Below, in pieces: positions 57,514-64,000 of a stretch of 64,000 nucleotides of DNA (the first letter of the stretch is position 1; each line of letters starts with the position of its first letter). The stretch lies in NCBI RefSeq assembly GCF_009882915.1, contig NZ_WTUW01000009.1, positions 186,001-250,000 on the forward strand, given 5' to 3'. The notes beneath the pieces were generated by a model. It had not been told where the DNA came from. It made no database searches and saw only the letters and a list, made by a program, of their open reading frames with translations. This stretch comes from Sneathiella litorea. GTDB lineage: Bacteria; Pseudomonadota; Alphaproteobacteria; Sneathiellales; Sneathiellaceae. A program made the translations under genes and the position numbers.

Positions 57514-59217
57514 TCAGTCGGTAAATCCCGCGCGCCGCATCGCGCCGAGCAGGCGATCAAGATCGTCCGGCCGCCGGAACGGCAGGTTCTTCTGAACCGA
57601 GCCGAGGCGCGCGTCCGGAATGATCGCATAGGTCGCGGCGACGGCGGCCTTCGCCTCCTCCTCCCGGCCCAGAAGGGCGAGACTGGCGGCAAGGCACATC
57701 GGCGGATGCGGCGAGGCCGGATTGAGATCCGCCGCCCGCTTGATGAAGTCCGCCGCCTCCTCATAGCGGCCCGCGACGAAATAGGCCTGGCCGCGATACA
57801 GCGGATAATAGAAGGGATAGACGGGATTGAGGCGCGACGCCTTGGCGATCAGGTCATGGACCTTTTCCGGATCGCCGTTGAACACATGGGCTCCGGCGAG
57901 GTTGGCAAAGGCCTCGGCGCTGTTCGGTTCCAGCTCGATCCAGCGCAGGAAGGCCGCAATCGCCTCGTCATGGCGGCCGGTGAACAGATAGGCATTGCCG
58001 AGCGCCTCATAGACCAGCGGCAGGTCGGGATTGAGGCTCGCCGCCTTCAGCGCCAGCTCGAATGTCGTGTCAATTGCCGCCGCATCGCCAAGGAACCATT
58101 CATGCAGGCACACCTCCGCAAGACCGGCATAGGGCGCGGCATAGGCCGGATCAATGGCGGTGGCCCGCTCGTAAAGGGCGCGGGCATTGGCCAGCGCCTC
58201 TTTCGTAAAGAGCCGGTACTGCTCGCGCCCACGGAGAACGCAGTCATAAGCCTCGGGCGCCGCCGTCTCCGCCCGCTCCGGCAGTTCGTCTGCACCCACA
58301 AGGCTGACCTTCAGCGCCTTGACGATCTTGTCCGTCACATCGTCCTGAACCGCGAAGATGTCGGCAAGATCGCGATCATACCGCTCCGCCCAGGCATGGC
58401 CGCCGCTCTTGCCGTCAATCAGCTGACCGGTCACGCGTACACGGTTGCCCGCCTTGCGCACACTGCCCTCCAGCACGTAATGCACGCCAAGCGTCCGCGC
58501 GACATCCTGAATATTGCGGCTTTCTCCCTTGAAGGTGAAGCTGGTGTTGCGGGCGATTACGAACAGGCTCTGGAGGCGGGCAAGCTCGGTGATGATATCC
58601 TCGGTGATGCCGTCGGCGAAATAGTCCTGTTCCGGATCGCCGGACATATTGGTGAAGGGCAGCACCGCAATGGAGGGTTTCTCGGGCAGCGCGAGAGGTT
58701 CCACGACACCCGTGGGCGCGCCGCCGCCGACCGACCAGCGCCAGACGGAAACCGGCCGCGCGATATTCTTGAGCGATTGCGGCCCGCAGTCCGAAAAGAC
58801 CGCCGCCGCCTTGCCATCGAGGCTGTTCCGCGCACTGTCGGAAATCAGCAGCCCCCCGGGCTCGGCCAGCGCTTCGAGCCGCGCGGCGATATTAACGCCG
58901 TCGCCATAGATATCCTCCTCCTCGAAAATGACCTCACCGATATGGATGCCGATCCTGAGGCGCAGGAGATCATGGTCCGCGAGCCCTTCCTGCACCTGCA
59001 TCGCGCAGTCAACCGCATCGGAGACGCTGACGAATTCGACCAGCCAGCCATCGCCCATGCGCTTGACGATCTGGCCGCGATGGTTGGCGACGGCGGGTTC
59101 GAACAGGTCCCTCCGCATTGCCCGGAGCGCCGAGAGCGTGCCGGTTTGATCCGCGCCCATCAGGCGGGAATAATTCACCACATCGGCGGCGAGAATGGCG
59201 CTCAGGCGGCGTTGCAC
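57514..59217 (-). CDS. Class III adenylate cyclase with TolB-like and TPR domains
   Basis: 567-aa. Residues 1-165 are a class III cyclase domain with metal Asp12 (AADVVNYSRL), Lys52/Asp56 in KRMGDGWL, adenine-site Asp102 and transition-state Asn109/Arg113 (DGVNIAARLEA), so it should be active and ATP-specific. Residues about 180-310 form a TolB-like domain (SIAVLPFTNMSGDPEQDYFADGI), and residues 330-540 are TPR-like repeats (YERATAIDPAYAAPYAGLAE, ALKAASLNPDLPLVYEALGN). This type is common in alphaproteobacteria. Cytoplasmic. Signal and target are unknown. Confidence 0.93.
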   Translation of the reverse strand: MQRRLSAILAADVVNYSRLMGADQTGTLSALRAMRRDLFEPAVANHRGQIVKRMGDGWLVEFVSVSDAVDCAMQVQEGLADHDLLRLRIGIHIGEVIFEEEDIYGDGVNIAARLEALAEPGGLLISDSARNSLDGKAAAVFSDCGPQSLKNIARPVSVWRWSVGGGAPTGVVEPLALPEKPSIAVLPFTNMSGDPEQDYFADGITEDIITELARLQSLFVIARNTSFTFKGESRNIQDVARTLGVHYVLEGSVRKAGNRVRVTGQLIDGKSGGHAWAERYDRDLADIFAVQDDVTDKIVKALKVSLVGADELPERAETAAPEAYDCVLRGREQYRLFTKEALANARALYERATAIDPAYAAPYAGLAEVCLHEWFLGDAAAIDTTFELALKAASLNPDLPLVYEALGNAYLFTGRHDEAIAAFLRWIELEPNSAEAFANLAGAHVFNGDPEKVHDLIAKASRLNPVYPFYYPLYRGQAYFVAGRYEEAADFIKRAADLNPASPHPPMCLAASLALLGREEEAKAAVAATYAIIPDARLGSVQKNLPFRRPDDLDRLLGAMRRAGFTD

Positions 59218-59315
59218 GGCTATGCTCTCCTTTTCACCGCAAGTTTAGCCGAAATAAATGGAAAAGATAGAGCGCCCGCCTATAGTGGAGAAAATGATCA
59301 ACCGGGAGAAAGATA

Positions 59316-60020
59316 ATGGCATCGGAAAAAGTGGCTCTTATCACCGCAGGCGGCAGCGGCATGGGTGCGGACGCGGCGCGGAAACTCGCGGACGACGGCT
59401 TTAAGGTCGCGATCCTCTCCTCCTCCGGTAAGGGCGAAGCGCTCGCTGAGGAACTTGGTGGCGTTGGCCTCACCGGCTCAAATCTGGAAAAGGAAGATCT
59501 TCAGAAACTGGTCGATCTGGCGATGAAGACATGGGGCCGCATCGATGTGCTGGTCAATTCCGCCGGGCATGGACCGAAGGGCGACGTGCTGGAGATCAGC
59601 GATGAGGACTGGCACAAGGGGATGGAGGTGTATCTCCTCAACGTTATCCGGCCTGCAAGGATGGTCGCCCCGATCATGGCGAAACAGGGCGGCGGGACGA
59701 TCATCAATATCTCCACCTTCGCGGTGTTCGAGCCCGACCCCCTCTTCCCGACGTCGGGCGTGTTCCGGGCCGGTCTCGCCTCTTTCACCAAGCTGTTCTC
59801 GGACAAGTTCGCGGGTGACAATGTGCGGATGAATAACATCCTCCCCGGCTTTATTGACAGCCTGCCGGAGACAGAGGATCGCCGAGTTCGTATCCCCATG
59901 GGACGCTACGGGAAAGCCGATGAAGTCTCCGGTTTGGTGAGCTATCTCGCCTCCGACGTGGCGGCCTATATTACGGGGCAGAATATCCGTATTGACGGCG
60001 GGCTGACACGAAGCGTCTAA
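59316..60020 (+). CDS. SDR-family protein with altered Tyr-x3-Lys site
   Basis: 234-aa short-chain dehydrogenase fold. The dinucleotide site is unusual, ALITAGGSGMGADAARKLA, and NSAGHGPKGD is present. The classical catalytic Tyr-x3-Lys is not: the aligned segment reads TSGVFRAGLASFTKLF, so Tyr appears replaced by Ser and Lys by Arg, while the Ser of INISTFA is kept. The C-terminal IRIDGGLTRSV matches SDRs that bind NAD(P). Either an alternative mechanism or a non-catalytic role is likely. Start ATG 59316 has GGGAGAAAG upstream. Divergent from the cyclase-TPR gene. Confidence 0.85.
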   Translation: MASEKVALITAGGSGMGADAARKLADDGFKVAILSSSGKGEALAEELGGVGLTGSNLEKEDLQKLVDLAMKTWGRIDVLVNSAGHGPKGDVLEISDEDWHKGMEVYLLNVIRPARMVAPIMAKQGGGTIINISTFAVFEPDPLFPTSGVFRAGLASFTKLFSDKFAGDNVRMNNILPGFIDSLPETEDRRVRIPMGRYGKADEVSGLVSYLASDVAAYITGQNIRIDGGLTRSV

Positions 60021-60030
60021 CCCCGTGCTC

Positions 60031-60723
60031 TTACACCCGTTTCTTCTCTACTGCGAAGGGGCTGAGGCCGAGCCATATCTGCATGTTTTTCGCAAGACTG
60101 CTGTTGCCCTCCAATTCAAGGTTGTTCCGTTTCTTCTCCTCCGCCACGGTTGACAGGCCCATCCAGATCGAGGTCATGGTCCGCAATGTAGTCTTGACGT
60201 AAAGCTCCACCTCGAAGCCCGGATCAACAGAGCAGATATCCACCTCGCCACCCGGATCCACGATCACCCACCAATATTGCTGTGACGTGGGCAGGTCCGT
60301 GTATTGAAACTCGAACACATTGCGGACGGACGGCAACGGTGTCGGGTTGAGATTGCGCCGCATATCCCACATCAGCAGGTTCGGATCGAGATTGTCGAGC
60401 GACAGGTCGGTGCTGACCCATCGCTGCCCCCAGATACCGATGCTTTCGATCACCGTCTGCAAGTCACGCCCCGCGTCCGTCAGGCGATATTCATGGGTGC
60501 TGCGGTCAGCTTCGAAAGGGAATTTCTCGATAATCCCTGCGCCCTCCAGATCCTTCAATCGTTGCGAGAGCAGCGCCGTCGACATGCGCGGCACACCACG
60601 CCGCAGGTCATTGAAGCGGGTGGACCCCGCAATCAATTCCCGCAACAGGACGATTGTCCAGCGGGTGCCGAGTATTTCCGCCGCCATGGCGACCGGGCAG
60701 AATTGCTTGTAGCTTGCCTGCAT
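60031..60723 (-). CDS. HxlR-family regulator with SCP2-like C-terminal domain
   Basis: 230-aa regulator. N-terminal HxlR winged helix with the conserved Cys (QFCPVAMAAEILGTRWTIVLLRELIAGSTRFNDLRRGVPRMSTALLSQRLKDLEGAGIIE). The C-terminal half, about residues 120-215 (RRNLNPTPLPSVRNVFEFQ, WWVIVDPGGEVDICSVDPG), resembles SCP2/sterol-carrier domains found in a subset of HxlR proteins that may sense hydrophobic ligands. It is convergent with the SDR gene (10-nt gap) and divergent from the globin gene. Confidence 0.88.
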   Translation of the reverse strand: MQASYKQFCPVAMAAEILGTRWTIVLLRELIAGSTRFNDLRRGVPRMSTALLSQRLKDLEGAGIIEKFPFEADRSTHEYRLTDAGRDLQTVIESIGIWGQRWVSTDLSLDNLDPNLLMWDMRRNLNPTPLPSVRNVFEFQYTDLPTSQQYWWVIVDPGGEVDICSVDPGFEVELYVKTTLRTMTSIWMGLSTVAEEKKRNNLELEGNSSLAKNMQIWLGLSPFAVEKKRV

Positions 60724-60869
60724 AATGTCTACCTCCCGTCAATGGCGGACACCCCCGCCGCGCCAAACATTCCCCGCACGTCCATTAAGGTTCAGTTTCT
60801 GAACTAGACGGCTTTCTGAGCTTGCAATAGACTTTCCTAATACGCAATCAGAAAATGAGGAGTTGATCT

Positions 60870-61229
60870 ATGGGCGCATCACTATACGAACGGCTGGGCG
60901 GCACTGAGAAAATAGAAAAAATCGTGGACGTGCTGGTCGACAATCATATCAATAACCCGGAAATCGCGAAGCGGTTTGTCGAAACCGATGTGGCGAAGGC
61001 AAAGCGGTCTGCGTCTGATTTCTTCATCATGGGAACCGGCGGGCCAAATAACTACACCGGCCCGGACATGGTCTCTGTCCATAAGGGCATGAACATCAGC
61101 AATGCGGAATTTATAGCCGTCCTCGACGATGCGCTGGACGCGCTCGAGAAAAACAATGTTGGCCAGCGGGAGAAGGAAGAGGTACTCTTCATCCTGTACA
61201 GCATGAAGAACGACGTCACCAAGCAATAA
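60870..61229 (+). CDS. Group 1 truncated hemoglobin
   Basis: 119-aa heme protein of the TrHb1 family: SLYERLGGTEKIEKIVDVLV, the FFIMGTGGPNNYTGPDM segment and proximal His71 (SVHKGMNIS). In the B helix the usual Tyr B10 position reads Val (VDVLVDNHI), so ligand binding may differ from NO-dioxygenating members. The last 40 residues form the family's G and H helices. AATGAGGAG provides a ribosome site 9 nt before the ATG. The GAF-cyclase gene follows after 47 nt in the same direction, so a shared transcript and signalling link are plausible. Confidence 0.93.
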   Translation: MGASLYERLGGTEKIEKIVDVLVDNHINNPEIAKRFVETDVAKAKRSASDFFIMGTGGPNNYTGPDMVSVHKGMNISNAEFIAVLDDALDALEKNNVGQREKEEVLFILYSMKNDVTKQ

Positions 61230-61276
61230 GCGCCGCCGTCCGATTGCCCGCCCTCTGATAAGCGAGAGGCTCTGAT

Positions 61277-62560
61277 TTGACCTATCCGGTACCGGAAAAC
61301 GAAGTCGAACGTAACGAGGCCCTGCGCTCCTATCGTATCATGGATACGCCCGTGGAGGCCGCGTTCGAGGATATCTGCCAGCTCGCCGCGCAGATCTGCG
61401 ATTGCCCCGTCGCCTATGTCAGCTTCATTGAGGACGACCGCTTCTGGTTCAAGTCGAAATACGGGCTGCCCGCCGATTTTGAGGGCTGCCCGCGGGAGAT
61501 TGCCTTTTGCTCGGTCACTGTCTGCGGCTCCGAGCTGGTGCTCGTCCCGGATCTCAAGCAGGACGACTATTACAAGGATTTTCCCTTTGTGGTCGGCGAT
61601 CCTTTCCTCGGCTTTTATTGCGCTATGCCGCTGGTGACTCCGGACGGTTTCGCCATCGGTACCATCTGCGTCATGGATTTCAAGCCCCGCGAACTGACCT
61701 TTGAATGCCAGGAGGCAATCCGCCGCCTCGCGCACCAAACCATGGCCCAGCTGGAATACCGCCGCCGGATTATCGAGTTGGACGAGACCATGCGGGCACT
61801 GGACGTTACCCATGCCGCGCTGGAGAAAGAAAAGGCGCGGGCCGATAACCTGCTGACGACGATCCTGCCGGAGTCCATCGCCCATGAACTTCTGGAATCC
61901 AACAAGGTGGCCCCGCGGTTTTTCAACGATGCAACGGTCCTGTTCGCCGATGTTGTCGGATTTACCAGCCTGACGGAAAAGGCAGAACCGGCCACGCTGA
62001 TCGGGATGCTCAACTCCTATTTCGCCGCCTTCGACGACATTATGGAGCAATTCAACCTTGAGAAAATCAAGACCATTGGCGATGCCTATATGGCCGCCGC
62101 GGGCGTGCCAAGTAGCGACCGGCTCCATACGTTAAAGGCCTGCCTTGCCGCGCTGGCCATGCAGGATGTGGCGGCGAAAAAGAAGGCGGAACGGCAGAAG
62201 TTGAGGCTACCCTATTTTGAGTTCCGCATCGGTATCCACAGCGGGCCGGTTATTGCGGGCCTTGTCGGGCGAAAGCGTTTCACCTATGACATCTGGGGCG
62301 ATGCGGTCAATGTGGCGGCGCGACTGGAGGCACACAGCGAGCCCGAAAAAATAAATGTCTCGGAGCGGGTCCACCACCAGATCGCCCCCTATTTCGACTT
62401 CACGGTCCGCGGCTCGGTCGTGGTGAAGAACAAGCTGCCCATAAACATGTATTTCCTCGACCGGCTTCAGGACATCTATTCAGAGGATGAGGCTGGCCGC
62501 GTCGCCAATAGGAAGCTCCAGATGATGAGCGACCCGACAAAGCTTCTCTTCAATAAATAA
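61277..62560 (+). CDS. GAF-domain class III adenylate cyclase
   Basis: 427-aa soluble cyclase. It starts at TTG 61277, with GAGAGG 7 nt upstream. Residues 25-160 form a GAF domain (MDTPVEAAFEDICQLAAQIC, FCSVTVCGSELVLVPDL), residues 160-200 a coiled coil (LDETMRALDVTHAALEKEKA), and residues 210-390 the class III catalytic domain: Asp225 (VLFADVVGFTSL), Lys265/Asp269 (EKIKTIGDA), Asp338 (TYDIWGDAVN) and Asn345/Arg349, all consistent with ATP use. The GAF domain may bind heme, flavin or nucleotide; the neighbouring globin hints at O2/NO/redox input. Confidence 0.93.
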   Translation: MTYPVPENEVERNEALRSYRIMDTPVEAAFEDICQLAAQICDCPVAYVSFIEDDRFWFKSKYGLPADFEGCPREIAFCSVTVCGSELVLVPDLKQDDYYKDFPFVVGDPFLGFYCAMPLVTPDGFAIGTICVMDFKPRELTFECQEAIRRLAHQTMAQLEYRRRIIELDETMRALDVTHAALEKEKARADNLLTTILPESIAHELLESNKVAPRFFNDATVLFADVVGFTSLTEKAEPATLIGMLNSYFAAFDDIMEQFNLEKIKTIGDAYMAAAGVPSSDRLHTLKACLAALAMQDVAAKKKAERQKLRLPYFEFRIGIHSGPVIAGLVGRKRFTYDIWGDAVNVAARLEAHSEPEKINVSERVHHQIAPYFDFTVRGSVVVKNKLPINMYFLDRLQDIYSEDEAGRVANRKLQMMSDPTKLLFNK

Positions 62561-62611
62561 CGCAACCCGCCCTAACCACCCGCGAAATATCCAGTTTATT
62601 ATCCAAAAATG

Positions 62612-62620
62612 TGATATAAT
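62612..62620 (+). promoter_or_regulatory. Extended -10 promoter
   Basis: TGATATAAT carries a perfect TATAAT with the TGn extension, which does not need a good -35. The predicted start is near 62627, just before a stable stem, giving a leader of about 218 nt before the gene at 62845. Confidence 0.65.
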
Positions 62621-62626
62621 ACGCTT

Positions 62627-62844
62627 GTGAAATTGGCTGCCCTCCGGACGATACGGCGGTGCCCCCCTGAAAGCGGGGTGACATCTCGCGGCAGCAACGG
62701 CGCGCAGCCATACTCTCACTCGATTTTGTCGCCCTTCCCGGATTGAGGCGACAAGAAGCCGGACAGGACGCCGTAACACCCGTCCGAAGTCGGCAAAAAT
62801 TATCCGTGTAAATAGCGACCAGCTTCTCTTGAAAGGGAAATCAG
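62627..62844 (+). ncRNA. Structured leader or small RNA upstream of the 44-aa basic protein
   Basis: Three stems in series: TGGCTGC (62634-62640) with GCAGCCA (62704-62710), enclosing a CCCC/GGGG hairpin near 62664-62678; TTGTCGCC (62726-62733) with GGCGACAA (62747-62754); and CGGAC (62760-62764) with GTCCG (62782-62786). Its 5' end coincides with the expected transcription start of an extended -10 promoter. No class I recognise. Confidence 0.5.
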
Positions 62845-62979
62845 ATGTCCAAAGGTAACAACAAGCGCGGAAACAAGGAAATCAAGAAACCGAAACAGGT
62901 GAAGGCCAAGGTTCTGGCCACTGCTGATTCCAACGCCGGCAAGGTCTCGCTGAACATCAACCGCAAACAGCCCAAATAG
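62845..62979 (+). CDS. Small basic protein (44 aa) of a widespread proteobacterial type
   Basis: MSKGNNKRGNKEIKKPKQVK followed by AKVLATADSNAGKVSLNINR and a short KQPK end. Very basic, no cysteine, no membrane segment. Similar short proteins are common in alphaproteobacteria, annotated as hypothetical. GAAAGGGAAA lies about 5 nt before the ATG. It sits behind a structured leader of about 218 nt and upstream of, but on the opposite strand to, ppk2. Role unknown; the charge suggests RNA or DNA binding. Confidence 0.7.
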   Translation: MSKGNNKRGNKEIKKPKQVKAKVLATADSNAGKVSLNINRKQPK

Positions 62980-63014
62980 GCAGCGTCGCAGCCTGATACC
63001 ACGAACCGGAAAGC

Positions 63015-63773
63015 TTACGGAGCGATAGCGCCGCTTGTCAGCTGCTTTTCGTCAAACGCGGAGATAACCTCCGGGTCGGGATGGGTGCAGTCGAGGTCTT
63101 TCTCCGGGTAGTCGACATGGGCCATGATATGGCGGATGACATTGATGCGCGCGCGCTTCTTGCTGTCCGCGCGGACCACATGCCAGGGTGTCACCGGGTT
63201 ATGGGTGCGCCTCAGCATCTCGTTGCGGGCGGCGCTATACTCATCCCATTTTTCAATCGCGACGGCATCGATGGGGCTGATCTTCCAGGTTTTGAGCGGG
63301 TTCCGCCGCCGATCCTCCAGCCGCTCGATCTGCTCCGGCTTGGAGATATCGAGATAATATTTCAGAAGCTGCACCCCGCTTTTCACCAGCAGATGCTCGA
63401 ACGGAAGGACGGAGCCCATAAAGGCCTCATATTCCGTATCGGTGGAGAAGCCCATCACCCGCTCCACCCCGGCGCGGTTGTACCAGCTCCGGTTAAAGAG
63501 GGTCATTTCCTGCGCCGCGGGCAGATGCGCCGTATAGCGCTGGAAATACCAGCTCGCCTGCTCCCGGTCCGACGGCTTGCCGAGCGCGACGACGCGCGTC
63601 TCCCGCGGGGAGAGATGCTCGGTGATGCGCTTGATCGTGCCATCCTTGCCGGCGGCGTCCCGCCCCTCGAAAATGATCAGGATTTTCAGATCATGGGAAA
63701 TGATATGCCGCTGCAGCTTCACCAGCTCGACCTGCAGCTTATAGAGCTCCTTCTTGTATGTCTTCTTGTCCAT
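63015..63773 (-). CDS. ppk2: Polyphosphate kinase 2 family protein
   Basis: 252-aa PPK2, which phosphorylates nucleotides (ADP/GDP or AMP) using polyphosphate. Walker A region LIIFEGRDAAGKDGTIKRIT, base/lid region ETRVVALGKPSDREQASWYFQRY and Walker B-like LFNRSWYNRAGVERVMGF are intact, as is the late WKISPIDAVAIEKWDEYSAARNEML. Size fits a single-domain class I-like PPK2. Monocistronic; convergent with the 44-aa gene at 62979. Linked to stress and energy buffering. Confidence 0.95.
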   Translation of the reverse strand: MDKKTYKKELYKLQVELVKLQRHIISHDLKILIIFEGRDAAGKDGTIKRITEHLSPRETRVVALGKPSDREQASWYFQRYTAHLPAAQEMTLFNRSWYNRAGVERVMGFSTDTEYEAFMGSVLPFEHLLVKSGVQLLKYYLDISKPEQIERLEDRRRNPLKTWKISPIDAVAIEKWDEYSAARNEMLRRTHNPVTPWHVVRADSKKRARINVIRHIMAHVDYPEKDLDCTHPDPEVISAFDEKQLTSGAIAP

Positions 63774-63918
63774 CCCGCACCCCGCGCCTCACCCTCGATC
63801 AGAGCAGTCTAGCGACGCGCGCGCCAAAGCCCAAGACAAAAGACGGCGGACTTGCAGGGGCGAGGTGGGCGTGGGTTTTTGAGGAGTGTGGTTGAGGGGG
63901 ATACCCTTAGCCGAAAAT

Positions 63919-64000
63919 TTATTTTGGCAGCACACCAAATTCGCGGATATATTCGATAATATTATTGCCTGCGTGGTTAGGGGGAACCCAATTGAGCGAC
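63919..64000 (-). CDS. C-terminal end of a gene running off the window
   Basis: The minus strand shows an open frame ending at TAA (63919-63921), encoding SLNWVPPNHAGNNIIEYIRE then FGVLPK. Only 26 residues are visible and the rest is beyond the window. Base composition falls to AT-rich near the stop. I cannot assign a family from this stub. Confidence 0.4.
   Translation of the reverse strand, partial: SLNWVPPNHAGNNIIEYIREFGVLPK

Noticed and set aside
57706-59316. 536-codon antisense frame over the cyclase-TPR gene
   Set aside because: The opposite strand has complete catalytic motifs; the antisense product is Arg/Gly/Ile-rich with no family likeness.
61052-62128. 358-codon antisense frame over the globin/cyclase region
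   Set aside because: Spans two clear genes and an intergenic gap; no motif.
62627-62844. Bacterial SRP RNA
   Set aside because: The conserved GGAAGCAGC-type tetraloop and asymmetric loop sequence are absent.
1-64000. tRNA, rRNA, IS elements, prophage or CRISPR
   Set aside because: I saw no T-arm GGTTCGAATCC-like runs, no transposase, integrase or phage genes, and no spaced direct repeats of array type. A dedicated scan was not possible.

Overview
The window is chromosomal DNA of moderately high G+C from an alphaproteobacterium. Supporting evidence is the ALA synthase route to heme (hemA), a cpa/tad Flp-pilus locus with CtrA-like TTAA-N7-TTAA boxes, the neighbouring order dnaJ-like / fabI / aroC with pdxH close by, a KFSTS-type MetG, TRAP dctPQM, PPK2 and a phasin. 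The genus cannot be fixed from sequence alone. I saw no tRNA, rRNA, insertion sequence, prophage or CRISPR array. The genes are densely packed, and several convergent pairs abut or overlap.

Layout. 1-7 kb: part of a tight-adherence (Flp) pilus locus: secretin CpaC (cut by the window edge), CpaB, two Flp pilins, a vWA TadG-like protein on the opposite strand and two TadE-like pseudopilins. 7-11 kb: MetG, a periplasmic L,D-transpeptidase facing a Lpp-like lipoprotein that ends in Arg-Lys, a host-attachment-family protein and a phasin. 11-18 kb: diheme cytochrome c, TauD-type dioxygenase, O-methyltransferase, DusA, membrane-anchored thermonuclease, and a DoxX/LysR divergent pair with strong operator palindromes. 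18-28 kb: housekeeping block (AhpD-like protein, AroC, FabI, J-protein, Sel1 protein, glycine-zipper lipoprotein, PdxH, FieF, Usp, HemA). 28-43 kb: acyl-CoA and carbon metabolism (SDR, enoyl-CoA hydratase, MBL hydrolase, two acyl-CoA dehydrogenases, FAD-linked oxidase, TRAP transporter), plus Sua5/TsaC and an EAL phosphodiesterase with a degenerate GGDEF. 43-54 kb: ChrA, a YHYH protein, small regulator-enzyme pairs (HxlR/WrbA-like, ArsR/SRPBCC/YCII), a NYN-LOTUS protein, a DMT permease, YegP, MAPEG and a Baeyer-Villiger-type monooxygenase. 53.5-54.6 kb: a cluster of very basic small proteins (ribbon-helix-helix, 39-aa Lys-rich, HhH plus H1-like tail). 54.7-64 kb: GFA protein, secreted amidohydrolase, an MFS pump behind a structured leader, two class III cyclases (one next to a truncated globin), SDR, HxlR-SCP2, a small basic protein behind a second structured leader, and PPK2.

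The items most worth following are the two candidate structured RNA leaders (56172-56237 and 62627-62844), the basic DNA-binding cluster (53615-54590), the transpeptidase/lipoprotein pair (8948-10213), the globin/GAF-cyclase pair (60870-62560), and the palindromic operators in front of LysR, HxlR and ArsR genes and the pilus promoters.
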